Shown piece by piece: positions 1 to 7,401 of a stretch of 26,791 bases of DNA. Location of the stretch: the NCBI GenBank assembly GCA_007123785.1, contig SLGL01000190.1, positions 1 to 26,791 of the forward strand, given 5' to 3'. Below the pieces are notes generated by a model that saw only the letters and a list, made by a program, of their open reading frames with translations, ran no database searches and was not told the DNA's origin. Within the stretch, counting starts at the first letter, position 1, and every line of letters begins with the position of its first letter. The DNA is from Balneolaceae bacterium (GTDB lineage: Bacteria; Bacteroidota; Rhodothermia; Balneolales; Balneolaceae). Both the position numbers and the translations under genes were made by a program.

Positions 1-101
1 CTGGTTGGATAAGCAAATTCAACTCCCTCTTTTTCTAAATGCTCTATTCTGGTTTGACTGTAAGCATGGGAAATTACCGGAAGAATAAATGTAATTCGCA
101 T
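1..101 (-). CDS. Probable glycosyltransferase, N-terminal fragment (runs off left edge)
   Basis: An open frame starts at an ATG on the minus strand (101-99) and stays open to the window edge, giving 33 residues that begin MRITFILPVISHAYSQTRIE. A beta-strand such as RITFILPV, followed by RIEHLEKEGVEFAYPTR, is typical of the first Rossmann strand and helix of family-4-like (GT-B) glycosyltransferases, which start with a short strand and then a helix ending in 'L...G.EV'. Only this fragment is visible, so the function is an inference from the N-terminal pattern. No Shine-Dalgarno is present; the region before the ATG is A/T-rich, as for most genes here. The gene follows the ligase gene on the same strand after a 238-bp gap, so it is probably a separate unit. 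Confidence 0.5.
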   Translation of the reverse strand, partial: MRITFILPVISHAYSQTRIEHLEKEGVEFAYPT

Positions 102-131
102 TAAAGATTTTTGTATATGTTATTTCAAAAG

Positions 132-230
132 CCGTTACCACTAAATTGGTTTAGTAGAATTCCTTATCATCATATTATTGAGAGATAATATTTCTATACA
201 AACTTAACTATACGAATTGAAAGGTAACGG
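132..230. repeat. Inverted repeat in the spacer between ligase and glycosyltransferase genes
   Basis: CCGTTACC (132-139) and GGTAACGG (223-230) form perfect 8-bp arms around an 83-nt A/T-rich interior. The interior holds two smaller hairpins: ACTAAA-TTGG-TTTAGT at about 140-155, and ATATTAT-TGAGAG-ATAATAT at 172-191. The rest of 102-339 holds no convincing gene. The interval could carry the promoter or leader of the glycosyltransferase gene or a small degenerate repeat element; chance is also possible. Confidence 0.3.
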
Positions 231-339
231 TATTAACATTCTGACATTCCGGAAGTTAAGGAATTTTTCAGGGTGCAAGCCATCTATTTTTCCCATGAGA
301 AAAGATACCTGTATATCGTAATAATAATTTGAAATAATA

Positions 340-2064
340 TCATTTTTGATCATTGGCATGAAAAGTAAAAGATGGATTTTCAATTTGGGTAAGTCGTTCT
401 TGTGAAATTTTATGTTGAAAATAGTTTTCCACATCTGAAAGAGTATTTACATCATTCGGCCCCAGGTCCCAGCGTACAGCCCTGAACCTTGGCAGACGAA
501 GTGTGTATCCGGCCTTAGTGCGATTGTTCACCTGGATGTCATCAAATTCGATCTCAACTACCAATTCAGGAATCAGCCCGAGAGTGGGGCCATAGCGCTC
601 AACGGTTAACTCTTTGATTTTCTGATTCATTTTTTTCAGTTCTTTATCGGTGTAGCCGCCATACGCCTTGCCAATAGGGATGAACTCCTCCTCATAGCGC
701 TCATCATCCTTAACAGAGATACCGAGGGTAAAATCGGAATAAGTTCCGCCCCGTTTACCGCTTCCGGCATGGGCATACATGATCACTGTTTCGAATGATC
801 CACCTGGTTTTTTTACTTTCAGCCACGATTTTCGTCTCTGACCATATTCGTAAACACTCTTTTTCTTTTTAAGTATCAATCCTTCATTGCCGTGCTGAAT
901 TGCACGATCAAACAGATTTTTTACGTCGTCATCACTCGAGATTTCATACTGATTGGTAACCGGCAGTTTATATTTTTTCGCAGACTTTTCGAGAAGTTCA
1001 CGTCGCTTCATCAGAGTAAGGTCAAAAACCGGAGTCCCGTTTGTAAACAGTAAATCGTAGGGAATGAAAAGCACAGGGTACTGTTCAAGAAGTTTTTTCC
1101 CCGGTTTCTTCACGCCCATCCGTTTTTGAAGAAGCTGGAAAGGAAGGATTTTATTCTCCTTGTATACGCATATTTCACCGTCAAAAACTGTGGCTGGAAG
1201 CTTGCGTCCGGCAAAAAATGTGTTTACGTCGGGAAATGTTTGTGTAATGTCGTTCAGATCGCGCGAAAATATCTTAACATTTGGCCCGTCCACATGAACC
1301 TGTGCCCGCATTCCGTCGAATTTTTCTTCAGCCACATACTGTTCCAGCTTGTCCGCTGCACGGCTTTCAATGGGTGATGCCAGCATAAACGAGAGCGGAT
1401 GGAATAGACTAAAACGGGCTTCATCGAGGCGGTTTTGACTGGCAAGTACAGCGGTTTTGCCCAGGCTGCCGGTAATCATGTGTGCGTAGCGAACTTCTTC
1501 TCGATCCTGCCCGAAAGCCTCTGCCAGGGAAGCCACCACACTGCGCGTTTCAAAGCCGATTCGCAGCGATCCCTGGCTCAGCATACGGATAAAATATTTG
1601 ATTTCTACCGGTGTCATCCGTTTCCACACTTCCCATAACAGAGCTTCTTTATCTGCGCGTGATGATAATTTTTGCAGGCGCTCAAAAATCTGTTCAACTT
1701 CGGAGAGTGAAAGTTTTTCAGGGTTTCTTTTCTGTACTGCTTCGGGAATGTTTTCCATCAGCCGAGCAATGGCTTCGGAGCTGCTGCCGGTGGCTGTGCG
1801 GCACGGTTTAAAAACCAGCTCATAGTCAATTTCACAGAACTTTGCAGCAGCCAGGCCGCTGGTTCGGCTTCCCACAGAAGCTCTTTTCCCGGAAATTTCT
1901 TCGAAAGCTCCCTCACCGATAAATCGTGCGGCCAGGGCAAGAGTTTTTTCGTCCTCTGCAGATTTGAGACAGTTGGCAAAAAGAGTGATTTTGGCATTGG
2001 TACTCCTTGTTTCGCGTATACGTTGAAGTACGTGACAGTAGCTGTGAAAAGAAAATTCTGACAT
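340..2064 (-). CDS. ATP-dependent DNA ligase (exonuclease-associated type)
   Basis: This 574-residue protein seals DNA nicks via a covalent lysyl-AMP intermediate. The nucleotidyltransferase motifs are present in order: motif I EEKFDG with K248 as the adenylated lysine, motif III VFDGEI at 293-298, motif IIIa around YDLLF at 336-340, motif IV EGLILK at 394-399, and motif V WLKVKK at 414-419. A helical DNA-binding domain occupies about 1-225 and an OB-fold domain follows from about 425. The frame extends further upstream, but the ATG at 2064 is preferred because it overlaps the exonuclease stop by one base (TGATG), which implies translational coupling. It matches the bacterial ligase family found beside an MBL exonuclease, an Lhr-core helicase and a metallophosphoesterase. 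Only ligase and exonuclease are visible here. Confidence 0.93.
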   Translation of the reverse strand: MSEFSFHSYCHVLQRIRETRSTNAKITLFANCLKSAEDEKTLALAARFIGEGAFEEISGKRASVGSRTSGLAAAKFCEIDYELVFKPCRTATGSSSEAIARLMENIPEAVQKRNPEKLSLSEVEQIFERLQKLSSRADKEALLWEVWKRMTPVEIKYFIRMLSQGSLRIGFETRSVVASLAEAFGQDREEVRYAHMITGSLGKTAVLASQNRLDEARFSLFHPLSFMLASPIESRAADKLEQYVAEEKFDGMRAQVHVDGPNVKIFSRDLNDITQTFPDVNTFFAGRKLPATVFDGEICVYKENKILPFQLLQKRMGVKKPGKKLLEQYPVLFIPYDLLFTNGTPVFDLTLMKRRELLEKSAKKYKLPVTNQYEISSDDDVKNLFDRAIQHGNEGLILKKKKSVYEYGQRRKSWLKVKKPGGSFETVIMYAHAGSGKRGGTYSDFTLGISVKDDERYEEEFIPIGKAYGGYTDKELKKMNQKIKELTVERYGPTLGLIPELVVEIEFDDIQVNNRTKAGYTLRLPRFRAVRWDLGPNDVNTLSDVENYFQHKISQERLTQIENPSFTFHANDQK

Positions 2065-3047
2065 CAATCCTCCGGATCTGCTTCGAGATGTAAAAATGAA
2101 TTTTCGATTCCTTCTTTGCTCAGGTAATGTTCCACGACTGCTGGATTCGGTGTGTGGGTGATGAAAACCATTTTGGGTGAAAGCTGCTTGCAAAAGCGTA
2201 TCAGTTCAAAAAAATCGAGATGGTCGGAAATGGGGATCATCTTGTCAACCGTGAGCTGGGTACGGCGCGATTCGTTTGCCGCCCATCCCGAACAGTAAGC
2301 AGTGCGCTTTTTAGAAACATTGGAGGCAAAACCGTTGGCCATCGCTGAGGATGGAGCAATAAGAATATTGCCTTCACAAGTGTCGCGATCGTAGACGGAA
2401 TAATTCCCCAGCCCGATACCGTACTTTTCATACACATCACACAATTTGAACCCGGCTCCATGGATCATGACCGGGTGGCCGAGTGGTGCGAGAATATGCA
2501 TCAATTCCTGTGCCTTACCGAGGTTGTATGCAAGAAAGATGGGGGTATAGCCGTCGTTCAAAGATTCTGTTGCAAAACTGTGAATTTCATGAGTCAGCTC
2601 TTCGTGTGATTTCCATTTGTAAATGGGCAGCGCGAAGGTGGCTTCGGTGATGAGAATGTCAGCGGTTTTCGGTGCTTCAAAGCCTTCTGTTGCCGGCGAA
2701 GGAGGAGTTCGGTAATCACCTGTATAAAGCAGGGTGCCGGAGTCCGATTCGATATAGATCATGGCTGAACCGAGGATATGCCCGGCGGGATAGAAGGAGA
2801 CGCGGCAGTAATTGTTTTCGAAGGACTCTCCAAATGCAAGGGGTTCTCCACTACCGGTAAAACCGCGGCAATCCATAAAATCGAGCGTAGGATGGGTGGT
2901 GATGGCTCTTGCTTTGCGATTCCGGGGCATGTGATCGGCGTGAGCATGGCTTACAAAAACAACTTCTGCTTCAGGGTGGTAGCCATCCAGACTGATCCCA
3001 AGATCAGGAAAATAGAGCCCGTGATATCCTGTTTTTTGAATGTTCAT
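2064..3047 (-). CDS. Ligase-associated DNA exonuclease (metallo-beta-lactamase/beta-CASP fold)
   Basis: This 327-residue protein belongs to the manganese-dependent nuclease family encoded next to bacterial ATP-dependent ligases. The metal site is recognisable: SHAHADH at 33-39 (H34, H36, D38, H39), YPAGHILGSAM with H90, TGDY with D111, and ITEATF with E135. Later motifs are PISDHLDFF and VFITHTPNP, as in beta-CASP nucleases such as the CPSF73 and artemis relatives. It probably trims DNA ends before ligation. The start is the ATG at 3047; an overlapping ATG four bases upstream is out of frame. It is the first gene of a two-gene operon and ends inside the ligase start codon. Upstream lies a spacer with REP-like palindromes, so transcription probably begins there. 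Confidence 0.92.
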   Translation of the reverse strand: MNIQKTGYHGLYFPDLGISLDGYHPEAEVVFVSHAHADHMPRNRKARAITTHPTLDFMDCRGFTGSGEPLAFGESFENNYCRVSFYPAGHILGSAMIYIESDSGTLLYTGDYRTPPSPATEGFEAPKTADILITEATFALPIYKWKSHEELTHEIHSFATESLNDGYTPIFLAYNLGKAQELMHILAPLGHPVMIHGAGFKLCDVYEKYGIGLGNYSVYDRDTCEGNILIAPSSAMANGFASNVSKKRTAYCSGWAANESRRTQLTVDKMIPISDHLDFFELIRFCKQLSPKMVFITHTPNPAVVEHYLSKEGIENSFLHLEADPED

Positions 3048-3070
3048 GCATGCAACAGTTTGTTTTTATG

Positions 3071-3094
3071 TACGCCGGACAGCCTGTCCGGTAC
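3071..3094. repeat. REP-like palindrome, GTA-flanked (copy 1)
   Basis: CCGGACAG (3075-3082) and CTGTCCGG (3084-3091) form a perfect 8-bp stem with a one-base centre. TAC flanks both sides. It lies just upstream of the exonuclease gene and resembles the palindromes at 3209-3231 and 3294-3316. Confidence 0.6.
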
Positions 3095-3208
3095 TTGGGG
3101 GTTTGAAGGTGAATCAATACGTTTTAAGGATTCTGTATTTCATTGCAAGTAGGCAGTTGGGAAGGTTTTGGGTTTTGATTGGTAATTGGTATCAGTGTAA
3201 CGGGCAAA

Positions 3209-3231
3209 TGTAGCCCGGTTCGCTGAACCGG
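3209..3231 (+). repeat. REP-like palindrome, GTA-flanked (copy 2)
   Basis: TGTAG leads into CCGGTTC (3215-3221), loop GCT, then GAACCGG (3225-3231). The stem is a perfect 7 bp. The GTA lead and GCT loop recur in copy 3 on the opposite strand. Confidence 0.6.
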
Positions 3232-3293
3232 AAGGTTTGGTATCTCTAAAAAATCGAATGATTGAAGGTATTGCTTTTTTAGGGCTGGAGAGT

Positions 3294-3316
3294 AACGGGT
3301 CAGCGACCCGTTGTAC
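3294..3316 (-). repeat. REP-like palindrome, GTA-flanked (copy 3, opposite orientation)
   Basis: On the plus strand AACGGGTC (3294-3301), AGC, GACCCGTT (3305-3312), then GTAC. On the minus strand it reads GTAC, stem, loop GCT, stem, the same layout as copy 2. It lies immediately downstream of the stop of the small membrane protein gene and may also serve as a transcript-end structure. Confidence 0.6.
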
Positions 3317-3322
3317 GGTAAA

Positions 3323-3757
3323 TCAAGACATCTGCATTCGATCCAGTAATAAATAACAGAGCATAAACAGAATCAGCCCGATGGTAATCATGTTTGCCGC
3401 AACATAGCGGATTTTCCTGTTGAGCTCGTCCCCCGCTTCACGAATCGCTCTGGAGGTTTGCGGCCACATCACCAGTAGCTGCCCTGCCATAAAAATGATA
3501 AAGAAGCACCATAATGAAAAGAGCAGTTCTATCCAGGAAAAAGGAAAAAACGAAAGAATCAGTCCGGGAATGGTAAAAAGAAGCAGATATTTCAGTACCG
3601 ACCTCCAGGCATCGGGCGGTTTTTTTTCATCTGCGGCTGCTATTAAAAACTGCTTGATCACTTCCGTTTTTAAAAGCAGATAAATTCCGTAACTGAGCAG
3701 AAGAGCTCCGAGTGAGATGTAATATGCGGTGAACCATTGTGTCGAAAAATGTTCCAT
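3323..3757 (-). CDS. Small integral membrane protein, unknown function
   Basis: I do not recognise this 144-residue protein. It has about four hydrophobic helices (roughly residues 9-29, 55-72, 75-98 and 117-137) joined by short charged loops such as ADEKKPPDAWR and REAGDELNRKIR. Few polar residues fall inside the helices and no catalytic motif is visible. It starts at an ATG 23 bp downstream of the TerC-family gene stop on the same strand, so the two are probably co-transcribed; a role connected with TerC or envelope metal handling is possible but unproven. A GTA-flanked palindrome sits just past its stop codon. Confidence 0.7.
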   Translation of the reverse strand: MEHFSTQWFTAYYISLGALLLSYGIYLLLKTEVIKQFLIAAADEKKPPDAWRSVLKYLLLFTIPGLILSFFPFSWIELLFSLWCFFIIFMAGQLLVMWPQTSRAIREAGDELNRKIRYVAANMITIGLILFMLCYLLLDRMQMS

Positions 3758-3780
3758 ATATTAATCAGCCTTCATTTCTC

Positions 3781-4779
3781 TTAGCTTTGTATTTTATCTT
3801 CCTTTGTTTTTTTGTCATCATCATCATGAGATCCTGGCGTCAGATTCACTGGTGGTATGTTCAATTTATTTTCTTTCGGAAAGAAGATCGACAGAAGGAC
3901 CGAGATGGTCAATGTAGAAATGATGATTCCGAGCGTAACATGCGTGGGGATCTGGTACACTCCCTCGAGTAACATTTTAATGCCAATAAAAACAAGAATA
4001 AATGCCAGCCCGAAGTGCAGATAGTGGAAGAGCCGCATCACCCCGGACAGAGCAAAGTAGAGAGCGCGCAGGCCGAGAATGGCAAATGCATTCGCACTGT
4101 AGATGATAAATGTGTCACGGGTAATGGCCATAATCGCCGGTATGGAATCGAGAGCGAAAACAATGTCGGTGGTCTCAATTACCACAAGCACGACAAACAT
4201 AGGAGTGGCAACATAACCCCGACCGCGTTTGATGAAAAACTTTTGTCCGTGATAGTTTTTTGTAATTGGGATGAAGCGGCGGACGAGCAGCAAAACAGGA
4301 TTTTTGTCAGGGCGAATCTCCTTGTCTTTTTCCAGTCCCAGTTTAATACCGGTAAAAATAAAAAAGGCAACAAAAATATAGATTATCCAGTGGAAGCGTT
4401 CGATCAGTGCTACGCCGATCAAAATAAAGAAAAGGCGGAAGACCAATGCTCCGAAAATGCCCCAAAACAGTACCCGGTGCTGATATTTTGGTTCCACCCC
4501 GAAATAGGTAAAAACCAGCAGAAAAACGAAAATGTTATCGACACTGAGAGATTTCTCGATCAGGTAGCCCGTAAAATATTCAAGCGAGGCTTCCGGACTC
4601 ATAAAATAGTAGAGCCCGATGCCGAAAATAATGGCCATCACAATCCAGATGGCGGTCCAGACAAGGCTTTCACGGATGCTGATTTCGTGCGGTTTCCGGT
4701 TAAAAACCATCAGATCGATTATGAGCATCATAACGATAAAAATATTAAAAACAACCCAAAGGGTAAGGCTGTGCTCCAC
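3781..4779 (-). CDS. TerC/Alx-family integral membrane protein (putative metal exporter)
   Basis: This 332-residue protein matches the Alx-type branch of the TerC family, whose members are linked to manganese export and tellurite resistance. Conserved acidic membrane motifs are present: SLSVDNIFVFLLVF near residue 80 and VIETTDIVFALDSIPAI near residue 205, followed by YSANAFAILGLRALYF. About eight to nine transmembrane helices are visible. The C-terminal tail is cytoplasmic-looking and unusually charged (SHDDDDKKTKEDK). The start is a GTG at 4779; no in-frame ATG lies between it and the upstream stop. E. coli alx is controlled by a manganese riboswitch, but I see no such element in the leader. 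It is divergent from the aldehyde dehydrogenase gene and probably heads an operon with the small membrane protein. Confidence 0.9.
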   Translation of the reverse strand: MEHSLTLWVVFNIFIVMMLIIDLMVFNRKPHEISIRESLVWTAIWIVMAIIFGIGLYYFMSPEASLEYFTGYLIEKSLSVDNIFVFLLVFTYFGVEPKYQHRVLFWGIFGALVFRLFFILIGVALIERFHWIIYIFVAFFIFTGIKLGLEKDKEIRPDKNPVLLLVRRFIPITKNYHGQKFFIKRGRGYVATPMFVVLVVIETTDIVFALDSIPAIMAITRDTFIIYSANAFAILGLRALYFALSGVMRLFHYLHFGLAFILVFIGIKMLLEGVYQIPTHVTLGIIISTLTISVLLSIFFPKENKLNIPPVNLTPGSHDDDDKKTKEDKIQS

Positions 4780-4860
4780 AGGTAATAGCTTATCTTTTGT
4801 TCAGGTAAAATAAAGGACTTTTCGAGGAATGGGTTCGTTACATTTTATAAGTTGCCCCCT

Positions 4861-4891
4861 TTTGCCTTCATTACGATTCGTTCTATATTCC
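4861..4891 (+). promoter_or_regulatory. Bacteroidota-type promoter for the aldehyde dehydrogenase gene
   Basis: TTTG at 4861-4864 is separated by exactly 19 nt from TATATTCC at 4884-4891, close to the Bacteroidota consensus TTTG-N19-TAnnTTTG (-33/-7). The ATG at 4921 lies about 30 nt downstream. The promoter falls inside the frame extension that starts at TTG 4852, which argues that 4921 is the true start. Confidence 0.5.
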
Positions 4892-4920
4892 ACAAAATAC
4901 TCACAAATAAGATTCAAGAC

Positions 4921-6441
4921 ATGAAAGATTTTTTGAGCACGCTCGGTATAGAAAAAGCAAATACAGGAACAGCAACAGGTCAGGTTTTTTTAAAGGATTC
5001 AACGGCTACACAACTTACAAGCTATACACCTGTAGATGGATCGGAAATTGCCAATGTTTATACAACAACGCGAAACCAGTTTGACCGTGTTGTGGAAGCA
5101 TCACTGAAGGCATTCAAAGATTGGAGAATGACTCCGGCACCCAAACGCGGTGAAATTGTACGGCAAATCGGCCTGAAACTTCGTGAATACAAGGAGCCGC
5201 TGGGTATGCTGGTGTCGTATGAAATGGGAAAAATCTACCAGGAGGGACTGGGCGAGGTGCAGGAGATGATCGATATCTGTGATTTTGCCGTGGGACAGTC
5301 GCGGATGCTGTATGGTAAAACTATGCACTCTGAACGTCCGCAGCACCGCATGTACGAACAGTGGCATCCGCTCGGCCCTGTGGGGGTGATTTCTGCGTTT
5401 AATTTTCCTGTGGCAGTCTATAGCTGGAACGCAATGATTGCTGCCGTTTGTGGTGATACTGTGATCTGGAAAGGATCGGAAAAGACACCCTTGTGTGGCA
5501 TTGCGGTACAGAATATCATTGCTGAAGTACTGAAGGAAAACAATCTGCCGGAAGGAATTTTCGGGTTGATTACCGGCGGGCCTGATGCAGGCGAGTGGCT
5601 TGCATCCGATGATCGGATTCCCCTTATTTCGGCCACAGGATCGATCCGGATGGGCAGGCAGGTAGCACAGACAGTGGGTGCACGGCTCGGTAAAACAATT
5701 CTTGAGCTGGGTGGTAATAATGCGATCATTATCAGTAAGGAGGCCGACCTGGAGATGGCTATTCGTGCAGTGGTGTTCGGTGCAGTGGGAACCGCAGGAC
5801 AGCGTTGTACCTCTACGCGCAGAATCATTATTCAAGAGTCTGTATTTGAAAAGGTGAAGGAGCGTCTCATTTCTATTTACAAGAACATTAGCATCGGTGA
5901 CCCGCTGGATGAAAACACACTCGTTGGCCCGTTGATTGATGAAGACGCTGTTGAAGCGATGCAGGCTGCCCTCAAGCAGGTGGAAAAGGAGGGAGGGGCC
6001 GTGGTTTGCGGCGGTGATGTTTTGGAGAATATGGAGGGGCACTACGTGAAACCGGCTATCTGCGAAGTCGAAAATCGCTACGAGATTGTACAGGAAGAGA
6101 CCTTTGCCCCCATTCTCTACCTGATCAAATACAGCTCACTGGATGAGGCAATTTCGTATCATAATGGAGTGAAACAGGGGCTCAGTTCTGCCATATTTAC
6201 AATGAATATGAGGGAAGCGGAAACATTTTTGAGTCATCGGGGCTCCGACTGCGGAATTGCCAATATTAACATTGGCACAAGCGGAGCAGAGATCGGCGGA
6301 GCGTTCGGCGGTGAAAAAGAGACTGGTGGCGGGCGGGAGTCCGGCTCCGATGCCTGGAAAGCGTACATGCGCAGGCAGACAAATACCATCAACTGGGGAG
6401 ATGCGCTGCCACTGGCACAGGGCATTGAGTTTGATGTGTAA
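4921..6441 (+). CDS. Aldehyde dehydrogenase, ALDH7 family (aminoadipate-semialdehyde / piperideine-6-carboxylate type)
   Basis: This 506-residue NAD(P)-dependent enzyme oxidises an aldehyde to an acid. Catalytic residues are visible: nucleophile C296 in GTAGQRCTSTRR, general base E262 in LELGGNN, N161 in SAFNFP, and K184 in VIWKGSEKTP for cofactor binding. The C-terminus, with TGGGRESGSDAWK, YMRRQTNTIN and PLAQGIEF, is highly diagnostic of the ALDH7A1 (antiquitin) subfamily, which acts in lysine catabolism and semialdehyde detoxification. The length is normal. The frame is open back to TTG 4852, but ATG 4921 is preferred because a good promoter lies between the two. No lysine-catabolism partner is adjacent, so the physiological substrate stays open. 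Confidence 0.93.
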   Translation: MKDFLSTLGIEKANTGTATGQVFLKDSTATQLTSYTPVDGSEIANVYTTTRNQFDRVVEASLKAFKDWRMTPAPKRGEIVRQIGLKLREYKEPLGMLVSYEMGKIYQEGLGEVQEMIDICDFAVGQSRMLYGKTMHSERPQHRMYEQWHPLGPVGVISAFNFPVAVYSWNAMIAAVCGDTVIWKGSEKTPLCGIAVQNIIAEVLKENNLPEGIFGLITGGPDAGEWLASDDRIPLISATGSIRMGRQVAQTVGARLGKTILELGGNNAIIISKEADLEMAIRAVVFGAVGTAGQRCTSTRRIIIQESVFEKVKERLISIYKNISIGDPLDENTLVGPLIDEDAVEAMQAALKQVEKEGGAVVCGGDVLENMEGHYVKPAICEVENRYEIVQEETFAPILYLIKYSSLDEAISYHNGVKQGLSSAIFTMNMREAETFLSHRGSDCGIANINIGTSGAEIGGAFGGEKETGGGRESGSDAWKAYMRRQTNTINWGDALPLAQGIEFDV

Positions 6442-6577
6442 CAGGTTTAATATCTGCATCATTTTGCAGCAGCCATTGCAGATTTTCAGGTATGCTCCGA
6501 TTTTATCATTTGTTTATAACGAATTCAGAACCAATGCGTTAACCATTCAATTATTACCTTAATCTAACCCGGGCCAT

Positions 6578-7381
6578 ATGAATAAAAAGCTAAAATCACT
6601 TTTATTTACTCTTGTTATTTTTTCCTGTTTTTCCGGCTTGGTGTCTGCACAGATTTTTCCGGAGCTGATTGACGACCGTGGAGATTATCTAATAGATGAT
6701 TCCAAACCCACCTTCGTCATTGTTCACGGAGCATGGGGAGGAAGCTGGGCGTTTCGTGATGTTGAACAGCGACTTCGCCAAAAAGGGTATGATGTTTACC
6801 GCCCCTCACTAACCGGGCTTGGTGAACGTCATCATCTTGCCCATAAAGATGTAAATCTCTCCACACATTTAGAAGATGTGATCAATGCCATTTTATTTGA
6901 AGAACTTGAGGACATTATTCTGGTTGGCCACAGTTACGGAGGAATGGTCATCTCTGGTGTGGCACATCGAATTCCCGAGCGGATTAAAAAAATGATCTAC
7001 ATTGATGCATTTGTGCCAGACGACGGAGAGAGTGTTGAAAGCATTCAGGGAGAAAATTTTGAGCGATTTATGGCTATGGAGAAGAATGGCTTTTTGATTC
7101 CGGGATGGGTGCCTGCCGGTCAGCCGTTTCCCCATGATGTTCCCCACCCCTTGAAAGCATTTACAGAACCGGTAACACTCGGGAATGAGGATGCGTATCG
7201 GATTCCGGCAACTTATATCCATGCAGTAGAACCAGGTACTGACCCTGAAGAGGGTAACTTTTACAGGCACGCTGAACGTGCCCGGCAGCACGGATGGCCG
7301 GTACTGATTATCGATTCGGACCACAATCCGCAATGGAGCGCTCCCGAAAACCTGGTAGAGATGCTCCATCAAAACTGGTGA
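6578..7381 (+). CDS. Exported alpha/beta hydrolase (esterase-like)
   Basis: This 267-residue protein begins with a signal peptide (KKLK, hydrophobic stretch to about residue 23, cleavage near VSA-QI) and so acts outside the cytoplasm. It has an alpha/beta-hydrolase fold: oxyanion region HGAWGGSW at 50-57, nucleophile elbow GHSYGG with S119, and a catalytic histidine in SDHNPQWSAPENL (H249). Asp in YIDAFVPDDG or IIDSD may complete the site. The closest style is the small EstC / plant-methylesterase-like group (YRPSLTGLGERHHL). The substrate cannot be read from sequence. The gene ends 20 bp from the convergent dehydrogenase gene. The ten bases TCTAACCCGG just before the ATG resemble one half of the dispersed palindromes described elsewhere. 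Confidence 0.85.
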   Translation: MNKKLKSLLFTLVIFSCFSGLVSAQIFPELIDDRGDYLIDDSKPTFVIVHGAWGGSWAFRDVEQRLRQKGYDVYRPSLTGLGERHHLAHKDVNLSTHLEDVINAILFEELEDIILVGHSYGGMVISGVAHRIPERIKKMIYIDAFVPDDGESVESIQGENFERFMAMEKNGFLIPGWVPAGQPFPHDVPHPLKAFTEPVTLGNEDAYRIPATYIHAVEPGTDPEEGNFYRHAERARQHGWPVLIIDSDHNPQWSAPENLVEMLHQNW

Positions 7382-7401
7382 TTTTTTACAGCCGGGATAG
7401 T

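Noticed and set aside
204..434. 76-residue minus-strand frame past the ligase end
   Set aside because: It overlaps the ligase C-terminus in another frame and has low-complexity Ile/Asn/Lys composition.
4015..4785. 256-residue plus-strand open frame opposite the TerC-family gene
   Set aside because: It is rich in His, Asn, Asp, Glu and Lys with no domain, and lies fully antisense to a clear membrane protein gene.
4780..4920. Manganese (yybP-ykoY) riboswitch in the TerC-family leader
   Set aside because: I looked for its conserved core because alx genes often have one, but did not find it.
5101..6042. 313-residue minus-strand frame opposite the aldehyde dehydrogenase
   Set aside because: Unusual His, Cys and Arg-rich composition; the opposite strand has an unambiguous ALDH7 enzyme.
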